Source of the DNA: Cordylochernes scorpioides
Lineage: Eukaryota > Arthropoda > Arachnida > Pseudoscorpiones > Chernetidae
Direction of reading: 5' to 3'
DNA length: 64,000 bases
NCBI GenBank assembly: GCA_030710605.1
Contig: CP092874.1
Coordinates: 18,675,978-18,739,977, forward strand
The notes under the pieces were generated by a model. The model was not told where the DNA came from and made no database searches. It saw only the letters and a program-made list of their open reading frames with translations. A program made the translations under genes and the position numbers. Of this stretch, positions 11,236 through 22,085 are shown one piece after another; positions within the stretch are counted from its first letter, which is position 1, and each line of letters begins with the position of its first letter.

Positions 11236-11703
11236 GATATAACAATTTATTTTATTTTTTTTAATTCAATTCAAAACGCTATGTCCCCCTAGGGACACTT
11301 GCGCTAAATGTACTTACAAATATAACAAATAAAATATTCAACACGGAAAGATACACACACAGAAAGTAACTTAGAAAGATTCATAAATATTATTTACATA
11401 TATAGAGATATTCTTTGAATTTTATTTACAGTTACATCATTAAATTTTAAATATATACATATATACACACATATACACGCATACACCTATATATTGTTTA
11501 CAACCACAAGATATGTCCAATATTTCCTTGAGATCGTTACATCAAAGACCATTTTTCTTAATGAAATCCAAAATATATTTACAAAAGAAATTAAATTTTA
11601 TATGTGTCCTTACTTGAAATTATATCACTAGGGCCTAAAGCTATTAAATCGTTGTTGACTCTGTAATCTTGAAAGACAGGGCACTCTAGCAAGATATAAC
11701 AAT
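11236..11703 (-). mobile_element. 5'-truncated LINE, copy 1 only
   Basis: GATATAACAAT flanks it at 11,236-11,246 and 11,693-11,703. The insert (11,247-11,692) starts with a T-rich run (the poly-A tail of a minus-strand element), then a short UTR. Further in, it reads on the minus strand LLECPVFQDYRVNNDLIALG and later CKYILDFIKKNGL, like the C-terminus of a LINE ORF2 protein. Stop codons lie between. Copy 2 has an unoccupied site near 31,800-31,810. Confidence 0.75.
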
Positions 11704-11778
11704 GATTTTAGAAGACGGAATTAGTGAAAGTAACAAAATTTCTTTTACGGATTGAAATTTTGTCAAACGTAAATGTTA

Positions 11779-11791
11779 GATAAAGAAATAC
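11779..11791. other. Empty target site for the LINE at 31,265
   Basis: GATAAAGAAATAC occurs once here. In copy 2 its inverse flanks the LINE insertion on both sides. Confidence 0.8.
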
Positions 11792-12157
11792 GAGCCACCT
11801 CCCTCCCATCAAAATAGACACAAATATCTAGTTACTATCTAGTACCAGTCAATGCACTCTAGCAAGTAGCTGGAAAAGCCACAACATCAGATTTGATCAA
11901 TTCAGAACGATTTTCCGGAAACCATGGTTTCAGAATATGGCTCTCTTCAGCACAGGGCGGGCTTTAATTTCATGATGACCCACATAGGATTCCTGAATTC
12001 TTCCGAATCACCCAAAGAGTACTAGAAATATTCCTTCTTTTTAGATAGGAGAGAAGTATCTCTTTTAGAAATACCTTATTAGATCTTACACACAGGGATC
12101 GTTATATAAATAGTTGGTTTATGGAAGGAGTTACAGTGAATTTTATATATATAAATA
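11792..12157. other. Non-coding stretch
   Basis: Matches 30,887-31,250 in inverse. A weak frame around 30,962-31,192 (minus) is not kept here and is not recognised. Confidence 0.45.
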
Positions 12158-12433
12158 CACCAATACCTCGCTTTGCGTCGTTTCGTTTTGCGTCTTTTTC
12201 GAAGTTGCGTCGCTGCTTAATTTTTACTGATTTTCACTGTGCGTCGTTAGAATTTCGAAGTTGCGTTGTTTTGGATTCGAGTCTTTAATTTTCTTTTTGA
12301 TTTTTTTTCCTAAAATATGGCAACACCTTTGTTTTTGATTGCGCATTCACATATTTTCACTTTGCGTCGTTTCAATTTGCGTCGTGTTTTTTTTTTTTGG
12401 AACGTAACCCCGACGCAAAACGAGGTATGGGTG
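12158..12433. mobile_element. pogo/Tigger-like miniature inverted-repeat element
   Basis: Flanked by TA. The left end is CACCAATACCTCGCTTTGCG and the right end is the inverse of CACCCATACCTCGTTTTGCG. ATACCTCGTTTT-type ends with TA duplications are the hallmark of Tigger/pogo elements. There is no transposase inside, so it is non-autonomous. The syntenic copy is at 30,631-30,886. Confidence 0.65.
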
Positions 12434-13253
12434 TACACTATATAATCTAAAATGCAAATATTTTATTTTTTAAAACATGTATTTTATTTTCATCATTGAC
12501 TATTCTTTTATTTTTTGACCATAGTTTTAGATACTTTTTGAATATTTGTTGTAAATATTGTATAGTTAATCTACCTATTTTTTAATTCACGAATATAGGG
12601 GATTCATTTTATAAATTCTATATTACTGTGAAAAATATTTAATATGTAATTCTTTTCAAGTAATTAAAATTAAAAACTACTTGATAAGTAAATAACTATC
12701 TTTACTCTTTCACGACTGCACCTCTAATTCTTTATCATTCCAACATCAAAACATTATAATCATAATATAATAATATTATTTTATTTAAAATTACAAATCA
12801 AAGATTCAAATATCTTGCTAAATCGACCGCCAGAGATAACTCTTCTCCTATAAAAACTCATTGTTGTTGTTTTCCCGATGGCCGGCTCAAATCTTTTGTA
12901 CATTATGTAAATAAGTTTTTCATTTTTTAGATTCTTACGCCTTAAGTCAGGCAGTACTTTTACAAAATCATTTTTTAAATATATTCCTTAGCTCAATTAA
13001 AGAAATCTCTGATCAAGGCTATTATTATTGCCACGACTGCAGAACAATATCGTAACATACTCATGGATACCAAAATCAAGCAACACACAGCTAATAATTC
13101 TATAACTAAAAATATTTTCAAATACAACAGAAATCTCATTGATTTTTTATTTATAACATATATATATATGTAGTATTCATTGTATTAAATTCGCTGTGGT
13201 ATAAGTACATTAAGGGGAAAAAAGCCACACCATTTGTTGCAAAAAATGTATTC
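12434..13253. other. Non-coding stretch spanning the end of the inverted match
   Basis: No gene is recognised. The match with 29,966-30,630 (inverse) stops at 13,065. The match with 43,479 onward (direct) starts at 13,066. The sequence runs through without a gap here. Confidence 0.7.
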
Positions 13254-13477
13254 ATGATTACATTTTATATAATTACAAGTAATTGTGATAAGAGGTAAAA
13301 TTTGGATTATAGATTAAAAACACAATGTAAAAAAAACGACCAAACCAAATTATATATAATATCAATTTATTATTATACACACTATATTTATTAATTTGTT
13401 CTCATTACATTATGTTTCTAATTTATTATACAAATTGTACCTTATCAATTAATTGTAATTATAGAAAATGTAATCAT
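13254..13477. repeat. Fold-back element with 32-bp arms
   Basis: ATGATTACATTTTATATAAT near 13,254 is matched in inverse at 13,446-13,477 with about 3 mismatches over 32 bp, around an AT-rich centre. The direct copy is at 44,084-44,299. Confidence 0.6.
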
Positions 13478-13960
13478 AATTACATATTGTCCAACACTGT
13501 TACATATCACTATAGCGACACGTTTCTCATATGAAAACATGGCTTCAAGCCACAGTTTCAGGTTCTCTCTTCGTCTAAACAAACCTACAAAATATAGATT
13601 TAGTATATATCCAAACAAAATTACTTGACATCTAACCCCTGAGTAATTATATGAATTTTAGTACAAAAATATAGGAAATTTAGATGGAAATTCTTCCGGG
13701 AGGATATTGATCTATAAAAATGATATATTTTGTACTGGGAATAGATTCATAAATATTAAAGAAAAAGGAATCTGTTTTGTAAGTAGGCTTAGGTAAAAGA
13801 CCCGAGGAATAGACCATGTCTTGAAGCGTAGTCATGTTCTAATAGGAGAAAATTGTTGCCCTAGTGTTGTTGAATTCCAAAATTATAATCCCCCTGCGCT
13901 ATATTTAGCAGAACACCTATTCAAAGATAAGTTCCTTAAATATAATTTTTTATATCTCTA
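13478..13960. other. Non-coding stretch
   Basis: No gene is seen. It matches 44,300-44,780 but with more differences than most of the duplicated segment. Confidence 0.5.
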
Positions 13961-13996
13961 AAGCTTTCGGGATTTAACACCCTTTTACAGGAGTAT
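13961..13996 (-). ncRNA. Decayed hammerhead-like motif
   Basis: On the minus strand a GGG...CCC stem is followed by GAAAGCTT, the architecture of Penelope-type hammerhead motifs. The 5' core reads CTGTAAA instead of CTGANGA, so it should not be catalytic. A similar degenerate version is at 44,780-44,815. Confidence 0.3.
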
Positions 13997-14528
13997 ATTC
14001 TAGAATACAATGTCTATAGCCAAGAATACTTCTTTAAAAGGACGTTAAAGCTCGAAAAAAAGCTTGAGAAAATAAAAACTATATTCAATAAATTATCCCT
14101 GAATGATATTGTGTCAAAACCTTGAGGTGGGACCTTTTAATTCATAATAGAATCTGGATTATCAGAACGCCTGTTTTTATTGAGAAACCTATACCTTTTA
14201 ACATTTATTCCCATTTTTACTATTCAGTTCTATTACAACAGTAGCCGATGGACCATGGCTCCATCTATCTATTGTTTATGTATATTTTAGCAAGAGTTAG
14301 ATAGGGTGTCTACTTTGAGGAATAAAATTTAATTTCAAAAAGTATTAAACAACACCAATCAGAGATATTTGTCTTTTTGCTCCAAGTGGTAAGATAGAAG
14401 AACTACAGAAAATTGTGTCTTTCTATTTATTGACATTATCACATGCTATTTTATTAATATTATAAAATCCCATCAATAAAAAATAAATTCGTTGAGGGAA
14501 GAGTTTCTTTTTTCTATCATGACAAAAC
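13997..14528. other. Non-coding stretch including an empty LTR site
   Basis: No gene is seen. At 14,457-14,460 the single ATAT marks where copy 2 carries the solo LTR of 45,276-45,527. Confidence 0.6.
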
Positions 14529-14559
14529 AAGTTTTCGGGTGTAACAGCCCTTCGATAGG
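14529..14559 (-). ncRNA. Decayed hammerhead-like motif (copy 1 of 45,601)
   Basis: The minus strand keeps the GGGCTGTTACACCC stem and CGAAAAC, but the CTGANGA core is CTATCGA. The syntenic copy 2 motif at 45,601-45,632 has an intact core. Confidence 0.35.
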
Positions 14560-14957
14560 TGTAATTACGATACTATTTAAGTTTGTTAATAGCCTCTATG
14601 TTGTACTATATCTTCTGTTGACTTTGTTTAGACTTTTTTGAAAATACATATTTCCAGAATATTTATCAAATATTATATTTATTGGTTTACATGAGAGAGA
14701 AAATTTAAAAGAAAACTTATTACAATAGCTAAAATATCACATCTTCTTCTTACAGTTATTGCCTATCTACTTGTGATCTTAAATAATAATCGGTTTAAAA
14801 ACTTCATTAATTTAACTTATGAATTAATATATACAACATCTTCAGTTACCTATATATTTTAATTTCTTGATAAATGCTTCATTAGTTTTAATGGGGAAGA
14901 GAGAGAGAGAGAGTAACAAACGTCCATTTGGCATTCCGTTTTTACCATTATAAGGAT
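14560..14957. other. Non-coding stretch with GA microsatellite
   Basis: Short (GA)n at about 14,898-14,913, expanded in copy 2 at 45,957-45,991. No gene is seen. Confidence 0.55.
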
Positions 14958-15425
14958 TTCAATAACAACAAGCCTTTTTGGGGACCTATGCCATACACAG
15001 GTGATAACCACCCAGAGTCCCTCTTTCCTCAATGTTTCTTCTCTTGCACAGCACTGTAAAACTTGTACAGAGCCAATGTATTGGATTTGTTCTTTGTTCT
15101 CCTAGATAACAGAGCCTTCAGAATAAAATAATATGATCCTATTTTTTTTTGTAAAAGAAGTTCCATTTCACTTCTTAACTTTAAACAGAAAAACATGTGG
15201 TGTTCCCGTTCCGAGTCGGTTTTTTAAAATTACATAATGGACATATTTGGTCAGTTAAGCTAAATATTTCAGCGTGGTTTTCTTTAAACAGTGAAAAGAG
15301 TATTCTTACTTGTACGATACATCTTTTGACTGGTAATGGAAGATCTCTGATCAAATATTGTTCTGCTGTTATAGAAGGAAGTAGAATTTTATATTGCTAA
15401 TAAAATTTCATTATATGAATTTCTC
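14958..15425 (-). pseudogene. 5'-truncated LINE 3' fragment (copy 1)
   Basis: Minus-strand LINE end. CAACAAGCCTTTTTGGGGA near 14,967 is the 3' tail region (an NNGTTGTTAT-like end), followed inward by the last part of ORF2. The frame is better kept in copy 2 (46,030-46,475), where it reads CPFCNLKNRLGTGTPHFFC. Here indels break it. It belongs to the same LINE group as 35,828-36,421 and 53,048-55,242 by tail and zinc-like motif. Confidence 0.6.
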
Positions 15426-15837
15426 AAAATAGAGCGGTGTAAAAAAACTGTCTCAAATAAATAGAATTTATTGTAATCACAACAACAAAAGTCTTTTAAA
15501 AGACAGTTCGTCTTAAAAAGATTGTCTCATAATCTAAGAAGTAAAAACAAACAAACAATGTAAATAAGTACCAATATGTAAATAGGTATAATCAGTTATA
15601 TACAGTCTTGGTGGAGTTATGTAACAACCACTTTGTGCCTTTCAACCATCTTCTTGTTATTGTTTATTGTTTACCGATAGTCTCAACATTTCTACCGACC
15701 GTATAGCTGGTGTAGTATAAGTAGACACAGCTCTAATCAGCCAATCAATAAGAAACAAACTTATTTTAGATTTGTTACGTTGGCTATGAGGCTTGTGCGT
15801 GTGCTAATTTATTTATTTATTTATATACGTATATCTA
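15426..15837. other. Non-coding stretch
   Basis: No gene is seen. CCAATCA occurs at about 15,740. It matches 46,476-46,889. Confidence 0.5.
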
Positions 15838-16025
15838 AAAGCATTTAAGCACGAATGTTTATTTTATACATAAAACAAACTTCTACTGTCCTTAACCGCT
15901 GGGAGCGTTCACCACTGATGAACCAAGCCCTCCCAATAATATTTTTTCATCGCAGTAAGGACAGTAGAAGTTTGTTTTGTGTATAAGAGAAATATTTGTG
16001 ATTAAATACTTTTATTTATTGAATA
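15838..16025. repeat. P-family fold-back element
   Basis: Inverted arms (CTTCTACTGTCCTTA left, TAAGGACAGTAGAAG right) surround the GTTCACCACTGATGAACC core. The syntenic copy is at 46,893-47,070. Confidence 0.7.
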
Positions 16026-16679
16026 TAGATGGCGCGTTCTTGCTTTGTATTAATTTATGGCAGTCTAATTTATAAATTGAGGTGAAAACATCAGGTCTCC
16101 AGGATTAAGTTTCTTAAAAAAAAAAAATAATTAAAAAATCTCTAAATTTCGGACATTATATCGTGTTTTCTTCTGTAAAAGGACTTTCATGTGCCCGAAA
16201 ACTAGAGATTTTAATTAAAATTTGCATAAAGAAACTGTTGTGAGTCGGTGATGTAAAAGAACAGCCAAATAAGTGATTTATAAATATGATATTATTATTA
16301 AATATAAGGATATATATATTGACACAAGAATAGCAACCGCACACAGCAGTTGAACAAAGGAGGCTAAGACTATATACAAGATGACGGTGGCAGAAGGGGG
16401 GGGGGGGGCGTTCCCATTGGTCAGTTATCTTCATGCAGCGCCGCCAAGCGGCCGCGTCCACGCTTCTCTCATCATATCCCTGGATACCTGATGTCCTTGG
16501 TTTGTCCTTATTGTTTACGGAAGAGCATTGCTCGATGTAGATATTAATATGTAATTCTACTGTCCTCTAAAATCTTATGTCTATAATTTGCTTAAATACC
16601 GTTTCTTAAATTCCACTCTTTAGTGTAGCATATATAAACAGAATCGTCCAATACAGTATTAGAGCTCTGAGAAGCGGCC
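16026..16679. other. Non-coding stretch with a G homopolymer
   Basis: A run of G at about 16,396-16,407 differs in length from the copy 2 run near 47,452. The apparent minus frame at 16,156-16,461 crosses this homopolymer and is not kept in copy 2. Confidence 0.5.
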
Positions 16680-16981
16680 TGGTAGATTAAAATTGGCGAA
16701 ATCGCTGGGAGAGTTCACCACTGATGAGCCAAGCCCTACGAATACTTTTTCATCGCAGTAAGGACAGTAGAAGTTTGTTTTGTGTATGAAAGAAACATTC
16801 ATGTTTTAATGGTTTTATTCAAAACTATTTTAAAGGCGTAAGATTCTTTTTGATATTAAACAATTTCTACTGCCCTTACTGCAATGGAAAAATTAATGAG
16901 AGGGCCTGGCTCCATTGCAGTAAGGGCAGTAGAAATTGTTTAATATCAAAAAGAATCTTACGCCTTTAAAATAGTTTTGAA
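16680..16981. repeat. Two adjacent P-family elements, the second a near-perfect hairpin
   Basis: 16,680-16,800 is an open half with TTGGCGAAAT and CACCACTGATGAGCC. 16,819-16,981 is a hairpin with arms of about 69 bp matching almost base for base, around a loop of about 22 bases, followed by the GATGGCGCGCTAGTGCATCA word shared by the family. The syntenic copy is at 47,730-48,040. Confidence 0.8.
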
Positions 16982-17097
16982 TTTTGATAACAGATGGCGC
17001 GCTAGTGCATCATATTATAAATGGTTTTATTTATTATAAATACAAAGTAGATAGGCGCGTTATTGTTTTATATTAACTTGTATGTTATCTAAATTCA

Positions 17098-17250
17098 AAA
17101 CTATTATAGACGCGTATGATTTTTTTACAAATAAACAATTTCTACTGCCCTTACTGCAATTTAATTTTTCTATTGCAGTAAGGACAGTAGAAATTGTTTA
17201 TTTTTAAAAAGAATCATATGCGTTTATAATAGTTTTGAATTTAGATAACA
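17098..17250. repeat. P-family short hairpin
   Basis: The arms (ATTCAAAACTATTATAGACG, AATTTCTACTGCCCTTACTG) are repeated in inverse with a few mismatches, followed again by AGATGGCGCGCTA. The syntenic copy is at 48,150-48,303. Confidence 0.8.
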
Positions 17251-17633
17251 GATGGCGCGCTAATGTATCATAATATAATTGCATGTTATCTGGAAATATA
17301 ATTTACTACAAATACACGGAATTGGGAATTCTAGTAACTTATATACATTATAAAAACACTGCTATATACACTGGTGAGTAAACATTAGTGAAGAGAACAT
17401 TATTTTTTTCTTTCCAAGAAGCTCTATCTATTGAGATGAAGAAGACCTTTAAAACACCAAATTTTTACGAGATGTTACCTATCAACCATTTTATAATGAA
17501 CCTATATCAAGGAATTCTATCCAATAGTGGGTAGGATCAAATAAATCAAAGGTTGCACTAAGAATTCTCGTTTTTATTTTTTTAATTAAGGAGAAGAGTT
17601 AGTAAGGAAAATTGCATATATATTACATACACA
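17251..17633. other. Non-coding stretch
   Basis: No gene is seen. It matches 48,304-48,688. Confidence 0.5.
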
Positions 17634-18287
17634 CACTCGTGGACAAAAAATAAGGAAGTGGAAAGTCTTTGATGTAATCAGTCGTCTTTGAAGAAGACAA
17701 AGGCAATTTTGTTCACACCGGGTTATCTTGTGTGTTTTCAATAAAGGTCACTGTAATATCTTTCAGAGTTATTGTCTGAATCCCGATATACATGCTGAAA
17801 GGCACAACTTCCTTAAGTTTTATCTATGAGTGTATACACACTTGGTTATCTCGTATGTCTTCAATAAAGGTCACTGTAATATATTTCAGAGTTATTGTCC
17901 CGATATACATGCTAAAAGATACAACTTCCTTAAGTTTTGTCCATTAGTGTATACACACTTGGTTATCTCGTATGTCTTCAATAAAGGTCACTGTAATATA
18001 TTTCAGAGTTATTGTCCCGATATACATGGTAAAAGGTACAACTTCCTTAAGTTTTGTCCATGAGTGTATATACACTTGGTTATCTCGTATGTCTTCAATA
18101 AAGGTCAATGTAATATATTTCAGAGTTATTGTCCCGATATACATGCTAAAAGATACAACTTCCTTAAGTTTTGTCCATTAGTGTATATACACTTGGTTAT
18201 CTCGTATGTCTTCAATAAAGGTCACTGTAATATCTTTCAGAGTTATTGTCTGAATCCCGATATACATGCTAAAAGATACAACTTCTT
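17634..18287 (-). repeat. 117/123-bp array inside a Tc1-type miniature element, about 5 units (copy 1)
   Basis: Same unit family as 3,059 in the opposite orientation. One outer end (CACTCGTGGAC) is present near 17,634. The other has lost its terminal repeat (ends near AACTTCTTACAC). Copy 2 (48,689-49,722) has about eight units. Confidence 0.85.
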
Positions 18288-19164
18288 ACACAACAAGAGT
18301 GTATTAACCTATTAATATATATAGCAAAAACACTTTAAAATTATTTTCATATATAAAAACGTTTAGGATGTGTTCTAGACAAATCGTTTTCAATTTTTTT
18401 AATTGAATTAAAAATCTATTTGTTTCTTTATACCTCTGTACACAGGAGTGTAGATTTAAAAACCAAAAGGAATTATATAGATAAAAATCAATAAATAATT
18501 CTCGGGAACACTGGAAATAAATATATCTTAGAAGAAAAAGATGATAGCGAAATCACTTCAGTGAAAAAAAAAAAAAATTTATCTAAAAATATTTTTACAG
18601 AGTGGACGTTATTAAATTCCATCTTTTATGATCTTTTTTTTTTATGACCAAAAGTGACACTTCTCCTATTATCCTTCCACCTATAAAAATTAATTAATTA
18701 TAAAAATAGAGTTGCACACACTCTGTTTCATTAAATATTTTATTATATCGATTTTACAAATGGTTTCACTCCAAATAATCGAGAAGAACAAAATAGAATA
18801 AAATGTATTTATCTTTGAAAGACGAGATCCTATCGAAATTTAAAACGTTTCTATCTGTTTTTATCACATTACCCGTATCACATTGAGATAACTGCACAAG
18901 TTATTGGGTCTAACCCAATAATGCTCTACATCCGAAGTACACACTGGTGTAACTATGCCTGATAATGCTTAACCAATCACAAGATTCTGTGTGAAAAAGT
19001 ATTGGAACTACGAAGAAACGCGGTGATGAAACTACGCTAGACATGCCTCATCATTTATCATTGATACAAGATTCTGTAATAGAAAATCCTAGCCCTAGCC
19101 TTTTAATTAACAATTCTAAATAACTTTATTATGCCGTAGAACTTCTCTTTCTAGAAGACACCAA
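18288..19164. other. Non-coding stretch
   Basis: No gene is seen. CCAATCACAAGATTCTG lies near 18,975. It is well matched by 49,723-50,600. Confidence 0.5.
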
Positions 19165-19360
19165 ATTGTAGAGCCAAAGTGTCCTTTAGGAAGAAGTATC
19201 TTCTTACTGGAAAGCAGCTATTTGGTAAAAAAAAATTCATTTTGACTATAAAAGCTGTTCTTTATAGAGAGGTGTCCTTTTGCCGGAAAGCAGATATTTG
19301 GTAAAAATGTTTATTTCGGATATAAAATCTGTTCTTTATAGAGAGGTGTCTGCTGGGAGG
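19165..19360. repeat. 74-bp repeat, about 2 units (copy 1)
   Basis: The units carry CTGTTCTTTATAGAGAGGTG, GGAAAGCAG and ATTTGGTAAAAATGTT. In copy 2 the same locus (50,605-51,525) has about 12 units. Confidence 0.85.
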
Positions 19361-19608
19361 ATTGTTCCTTCATTGAGGTTCTACTGCATTATTTTGTGCG
19401 CATTGAACTTCTATTTCCCAGCTTCAAACAGTATATCCAAGTGTAAGTTGAGGCGCCCCTATAGACAAAGGATAATGCGCTGAGACAGGTTCCTACCTAG
19501 CGTGAAAATTCTATGCCGAAATATTTATAGTGTCTTGTTTTGTGATGCACGGGTACTTCTAATAATGTAATGAAACAATTATATTAAATCCGCCATATAT
19601 ATATAATA

Positions 19609-20728
19609 CTAGCGAACCCGGCCACGCGTTGCTGTGGCTAAGTTGTAATATGTTAAATTAACATTATACTAAACGATTCTGTACAGTAAAGTTAATATTC
19701 ACTTATAAAGATAAAAATGTTTTAGCCGATCTAAAGCCCTACGGGATTGAGAATGGAACGTTACGTTAAAATTTGAAAGTGATTTTTATATATATAGATA
19801 ATATAGCCCTTTATAATCACTGCATTAATAAATGTCAGTGAACTTGTTTATATGCATTGTTTTTTGTTTTTGAGATATTCTAATAGAACGTTCTCACAAT
19901 TTTTGTAAAATATTTATATATGCACAAACACAGAATTTAAAAATATGTCTTAAAATTTGCTATAATTATTGTTATAAATATTATTTTAAAATAATTCGCC
20001 AGAAATCGTCCCGGTAGTATACTAAACAACTTCCCAAAGTTTCATGGCAAACATCTAAAATAAAATAATACTTTTAATACTTTGCTACAATATTAAAAAG
20101 AGGGGTGCTTAGGTGTTTAAAATGTAAAATGTGCTCTAAATAGTATTACATAGAGCCTTCATAACAAACATATTTAAAATAAACCAATTAAAATATAATA
20201 ATGCTGTAAAAAAAGACTTTGCTACAATAATATAAAAGAAATGAAAATAAAAAAAGACACCCACGCTGAGCCTCGAACCTAGGTTTGTTATAAATATTAT
20301 TTAAAAATTGTTTATGTTAATTTTTATTTTAAAAAGCCTACATTTTAAATAAAATAATATTTTTAATAATTTGCTACAATAATATAAAAGAAATGAAAAA
20401 AAAAACACCCACGCTGAGCCTCGAACCTAGGTTGTGGGGGTACGAAGCTGTGTACCTAACCTATAGGCTAAGCTTGACGTTACAAATACGCTCATGCGAG
20501 GCTATTTCAGGCCATACGCCTACCGCGAGGGGGCGCTGATTGCAAGTGAATTTACGTTTTATTGTAAATAAAAATGCAACGAAAGGTTATTTCTAAAGAG
20601 TAATTAGCCAGAAACCATCCCGGTAGTATACTAAACAACTTCCCAAAGTTTCATCACGATCGGTTGAGCGATGTAGAAGATTATCACTTAAGGACGGACC
20701 AACAAACATTCATTTTTATATATATAGA
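19609..20728 (-). mobile_element. Non-autonomous Helitron (TC...CTAG), copy 1 only
   Basis: On the minus strand it begins TCTATATATATAAAAATG and ends GGGTTCGCTAG. A GCCAC/GTGGC hairpin (loop AGCAACGC) lies just before the CTAG end. It sits exactly between A (19,608) and T (20,729). Copy 2 has the uninterrupted TATAATATTAAACTG, so there is no target duplication. These are the standard Helitron marks. Inside are a partial internal duplication (CCGGTAGTATACTAAACAAC at about 20,010 and 20,625) and a tRNA-like segment. There is no Rep/helicase protein. Confidence 0.75.
20405..20480 (-). repeat. tRNA-like segment inside the Helitron
   Basis: On the minus strand there is an A-box-like AGCCTATAGGTTAGG, a GGTAC/GTACC arm, a B-box-like GGTTCGAGGCTC, and then a T-run. 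A shortened repeat of the B-box side lies at 20,262-20,285. The anticodon arm has an 8-base loop and the acceptor ends do not pair, so this is a SINE-type relic rather than a working tRNA. Confidence 0.4.
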
Positions 20729-20796
20729 TTAAACTGAAATAATTGAAATAAATCCAACATAGGGGAATCATACATCGAGTTACAAAAACTAAATTA

Positions 20797-21010
20797 AACT
20801 AACGGACAAAACTTAAGAACACTTAAATACTTGATGTCGCCGATCGTCTGTCTTTTTTTTTAAAAAGAATAAGACAGAAGCAATTTTGTTCACACTTGGT
20901 TATCTCGTGTGTTTTCAATAAAGGTTACTGTAATATATTTCAGAGTTATTGTCTAAATCCTGATATACATGCTAAAAGGTACAACTTCCTTAAGTTTTGT
21001 CCATGAGTGT
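20797..21010 (-). mobile_element. Tc1-type miniature element, single unit
   Basis: The left end is AACGGACAAAACTTAAG (diverged) and the right end is TTGTCCATGAGTG followed by TA. The internal sequence is the same as in the arrays but unexpanded. The copy 2 equivalent is 52,708-53,024, which has an extra insertion inside. Confidence 0.7.
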
Positions 21011-21289
21011 ATATTTAACCGTTTTATTTTTTTAATAAAACATTTTCCTATTTCTTGTCAAAAAACTATATGTTTTTTCGGGTTATAAAAAGACGAATAT
21101 TTCGAATGTTAATACAGCCAACTTTCTTAAAAGGCACACATTTTTATAGATTGGTTAATATTTAAAAAAGAATCTCTATTTCAAACATCAACCCGGTGGA
21201 AGAATTCACAATTGATGGGCCAGGTTGTCCATTAAATAAATCAATCTCCACACGACGAAAGAAGAAAATAGTTCCAATTATAATACATA
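21011..21289. other. Non-coding stretch with the empty site of the copy 2 LINE
   Basis: No gene is seen. CCGTTTTATTTTTTTAATAA near 21,019-21,038 corresponds to the place where copy 2 carries the LINE at 53,048-55,242. Confidence 0.6.
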
Positions 21290-21570
21290 GATGGCGTTGA
21301 AACATTATGCAAATAAACAGGAAGAGCCAATATGCAATGTTTGCTGTTACATACGGGCGTATACAATCACACGTTAGTGTATCAATTAGGGAAATGGGGG
21401 ATTGGTGGAGAAATCAGCTCGCAGCTGGTAAATAATTCATGGCGCAGCAAACATTGCTGCTGCCTCTATGCAAATTAAATCTGTGAATTGAGGCCCACCT
21501 TTGCATATCGCCCTAGGTATTAATACACTTTCTCTCTTCTATAAAACATTATAGAAATAATAAGCAAAAA
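21290..21570. promoter_or_regulatory. Conserved non-coding block
   Basis: About two differences in 280 bp from copy 2 (55,565-55,850). It contains three ATGCAAAT-type words, ATTGGTGG (inverse CCAAT), a CAGCTCGCAGCTGG element and GGCGCAGCAAAC. There is no reading frame. It is much better kept than the flanking repeats, so a regulatory element is possible, but this rests only on the two copies here. Confidence 0.25.
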
Positions 21571-21890
21571 CTTTTATGTGTGTTGACGTTTGGAAGAAAG
21601 CGTGCAATAAATAGGTTATGAGAGATTTTGGAATAAATTTGACGTTTTTTTTCACCCCATTCTCTCATATTTTATTCTCATTGAATTATATAGTTTACGC
21701 CGAGAGAATATGTAGCACTAGACGAATGGCTCGGGCAACCCCCGGGTTTTACCCGAGTGCGAATATATTTTAAAAACGTTTTAATTCAAATACTATTCGT
21801 TACAATTATAAATTGGCGCCATGGATGTCACTCTTGTGAAACGTCCCGTTCCAAACTGTGTGTTTTTAAAATGTTTTAACTATATATAAT

Positions 21891-22034
21891 ATTATAAAAC
21901 TATTTTTGAGGCGTAATATTCTTTTTAAAACAATTTCTACTGTCCTTACTGCGATGAAAAAAAAAAAAAAGTAAGGACAGTAGAAATTGTTTTATTTTAA
22001 AAAGAATAATACGCCTCAAAAATAGTTTTATAAT
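21891..22034. repeat. P-family hairpin
   Basis: The arms ATAAAACTATTTTTGAGGCG and ACAATTTCTACTGTCCTTAC are repeated in inverse around a poly-A loop, followed by the family word AGATGGCGC. Confidence 0.8.
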
Positions 22035-22085
22035 TTAATAACAGATGGCGCTCTAGTACATCGTATATATAATATAACGGTATAA

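Noticed and set aside
16156..16461. 101-codon minus frame, also near 47,244-47,515
   Set aside because: It crosses a G homopolymer whose length differs between copies, so the frame is not shared.
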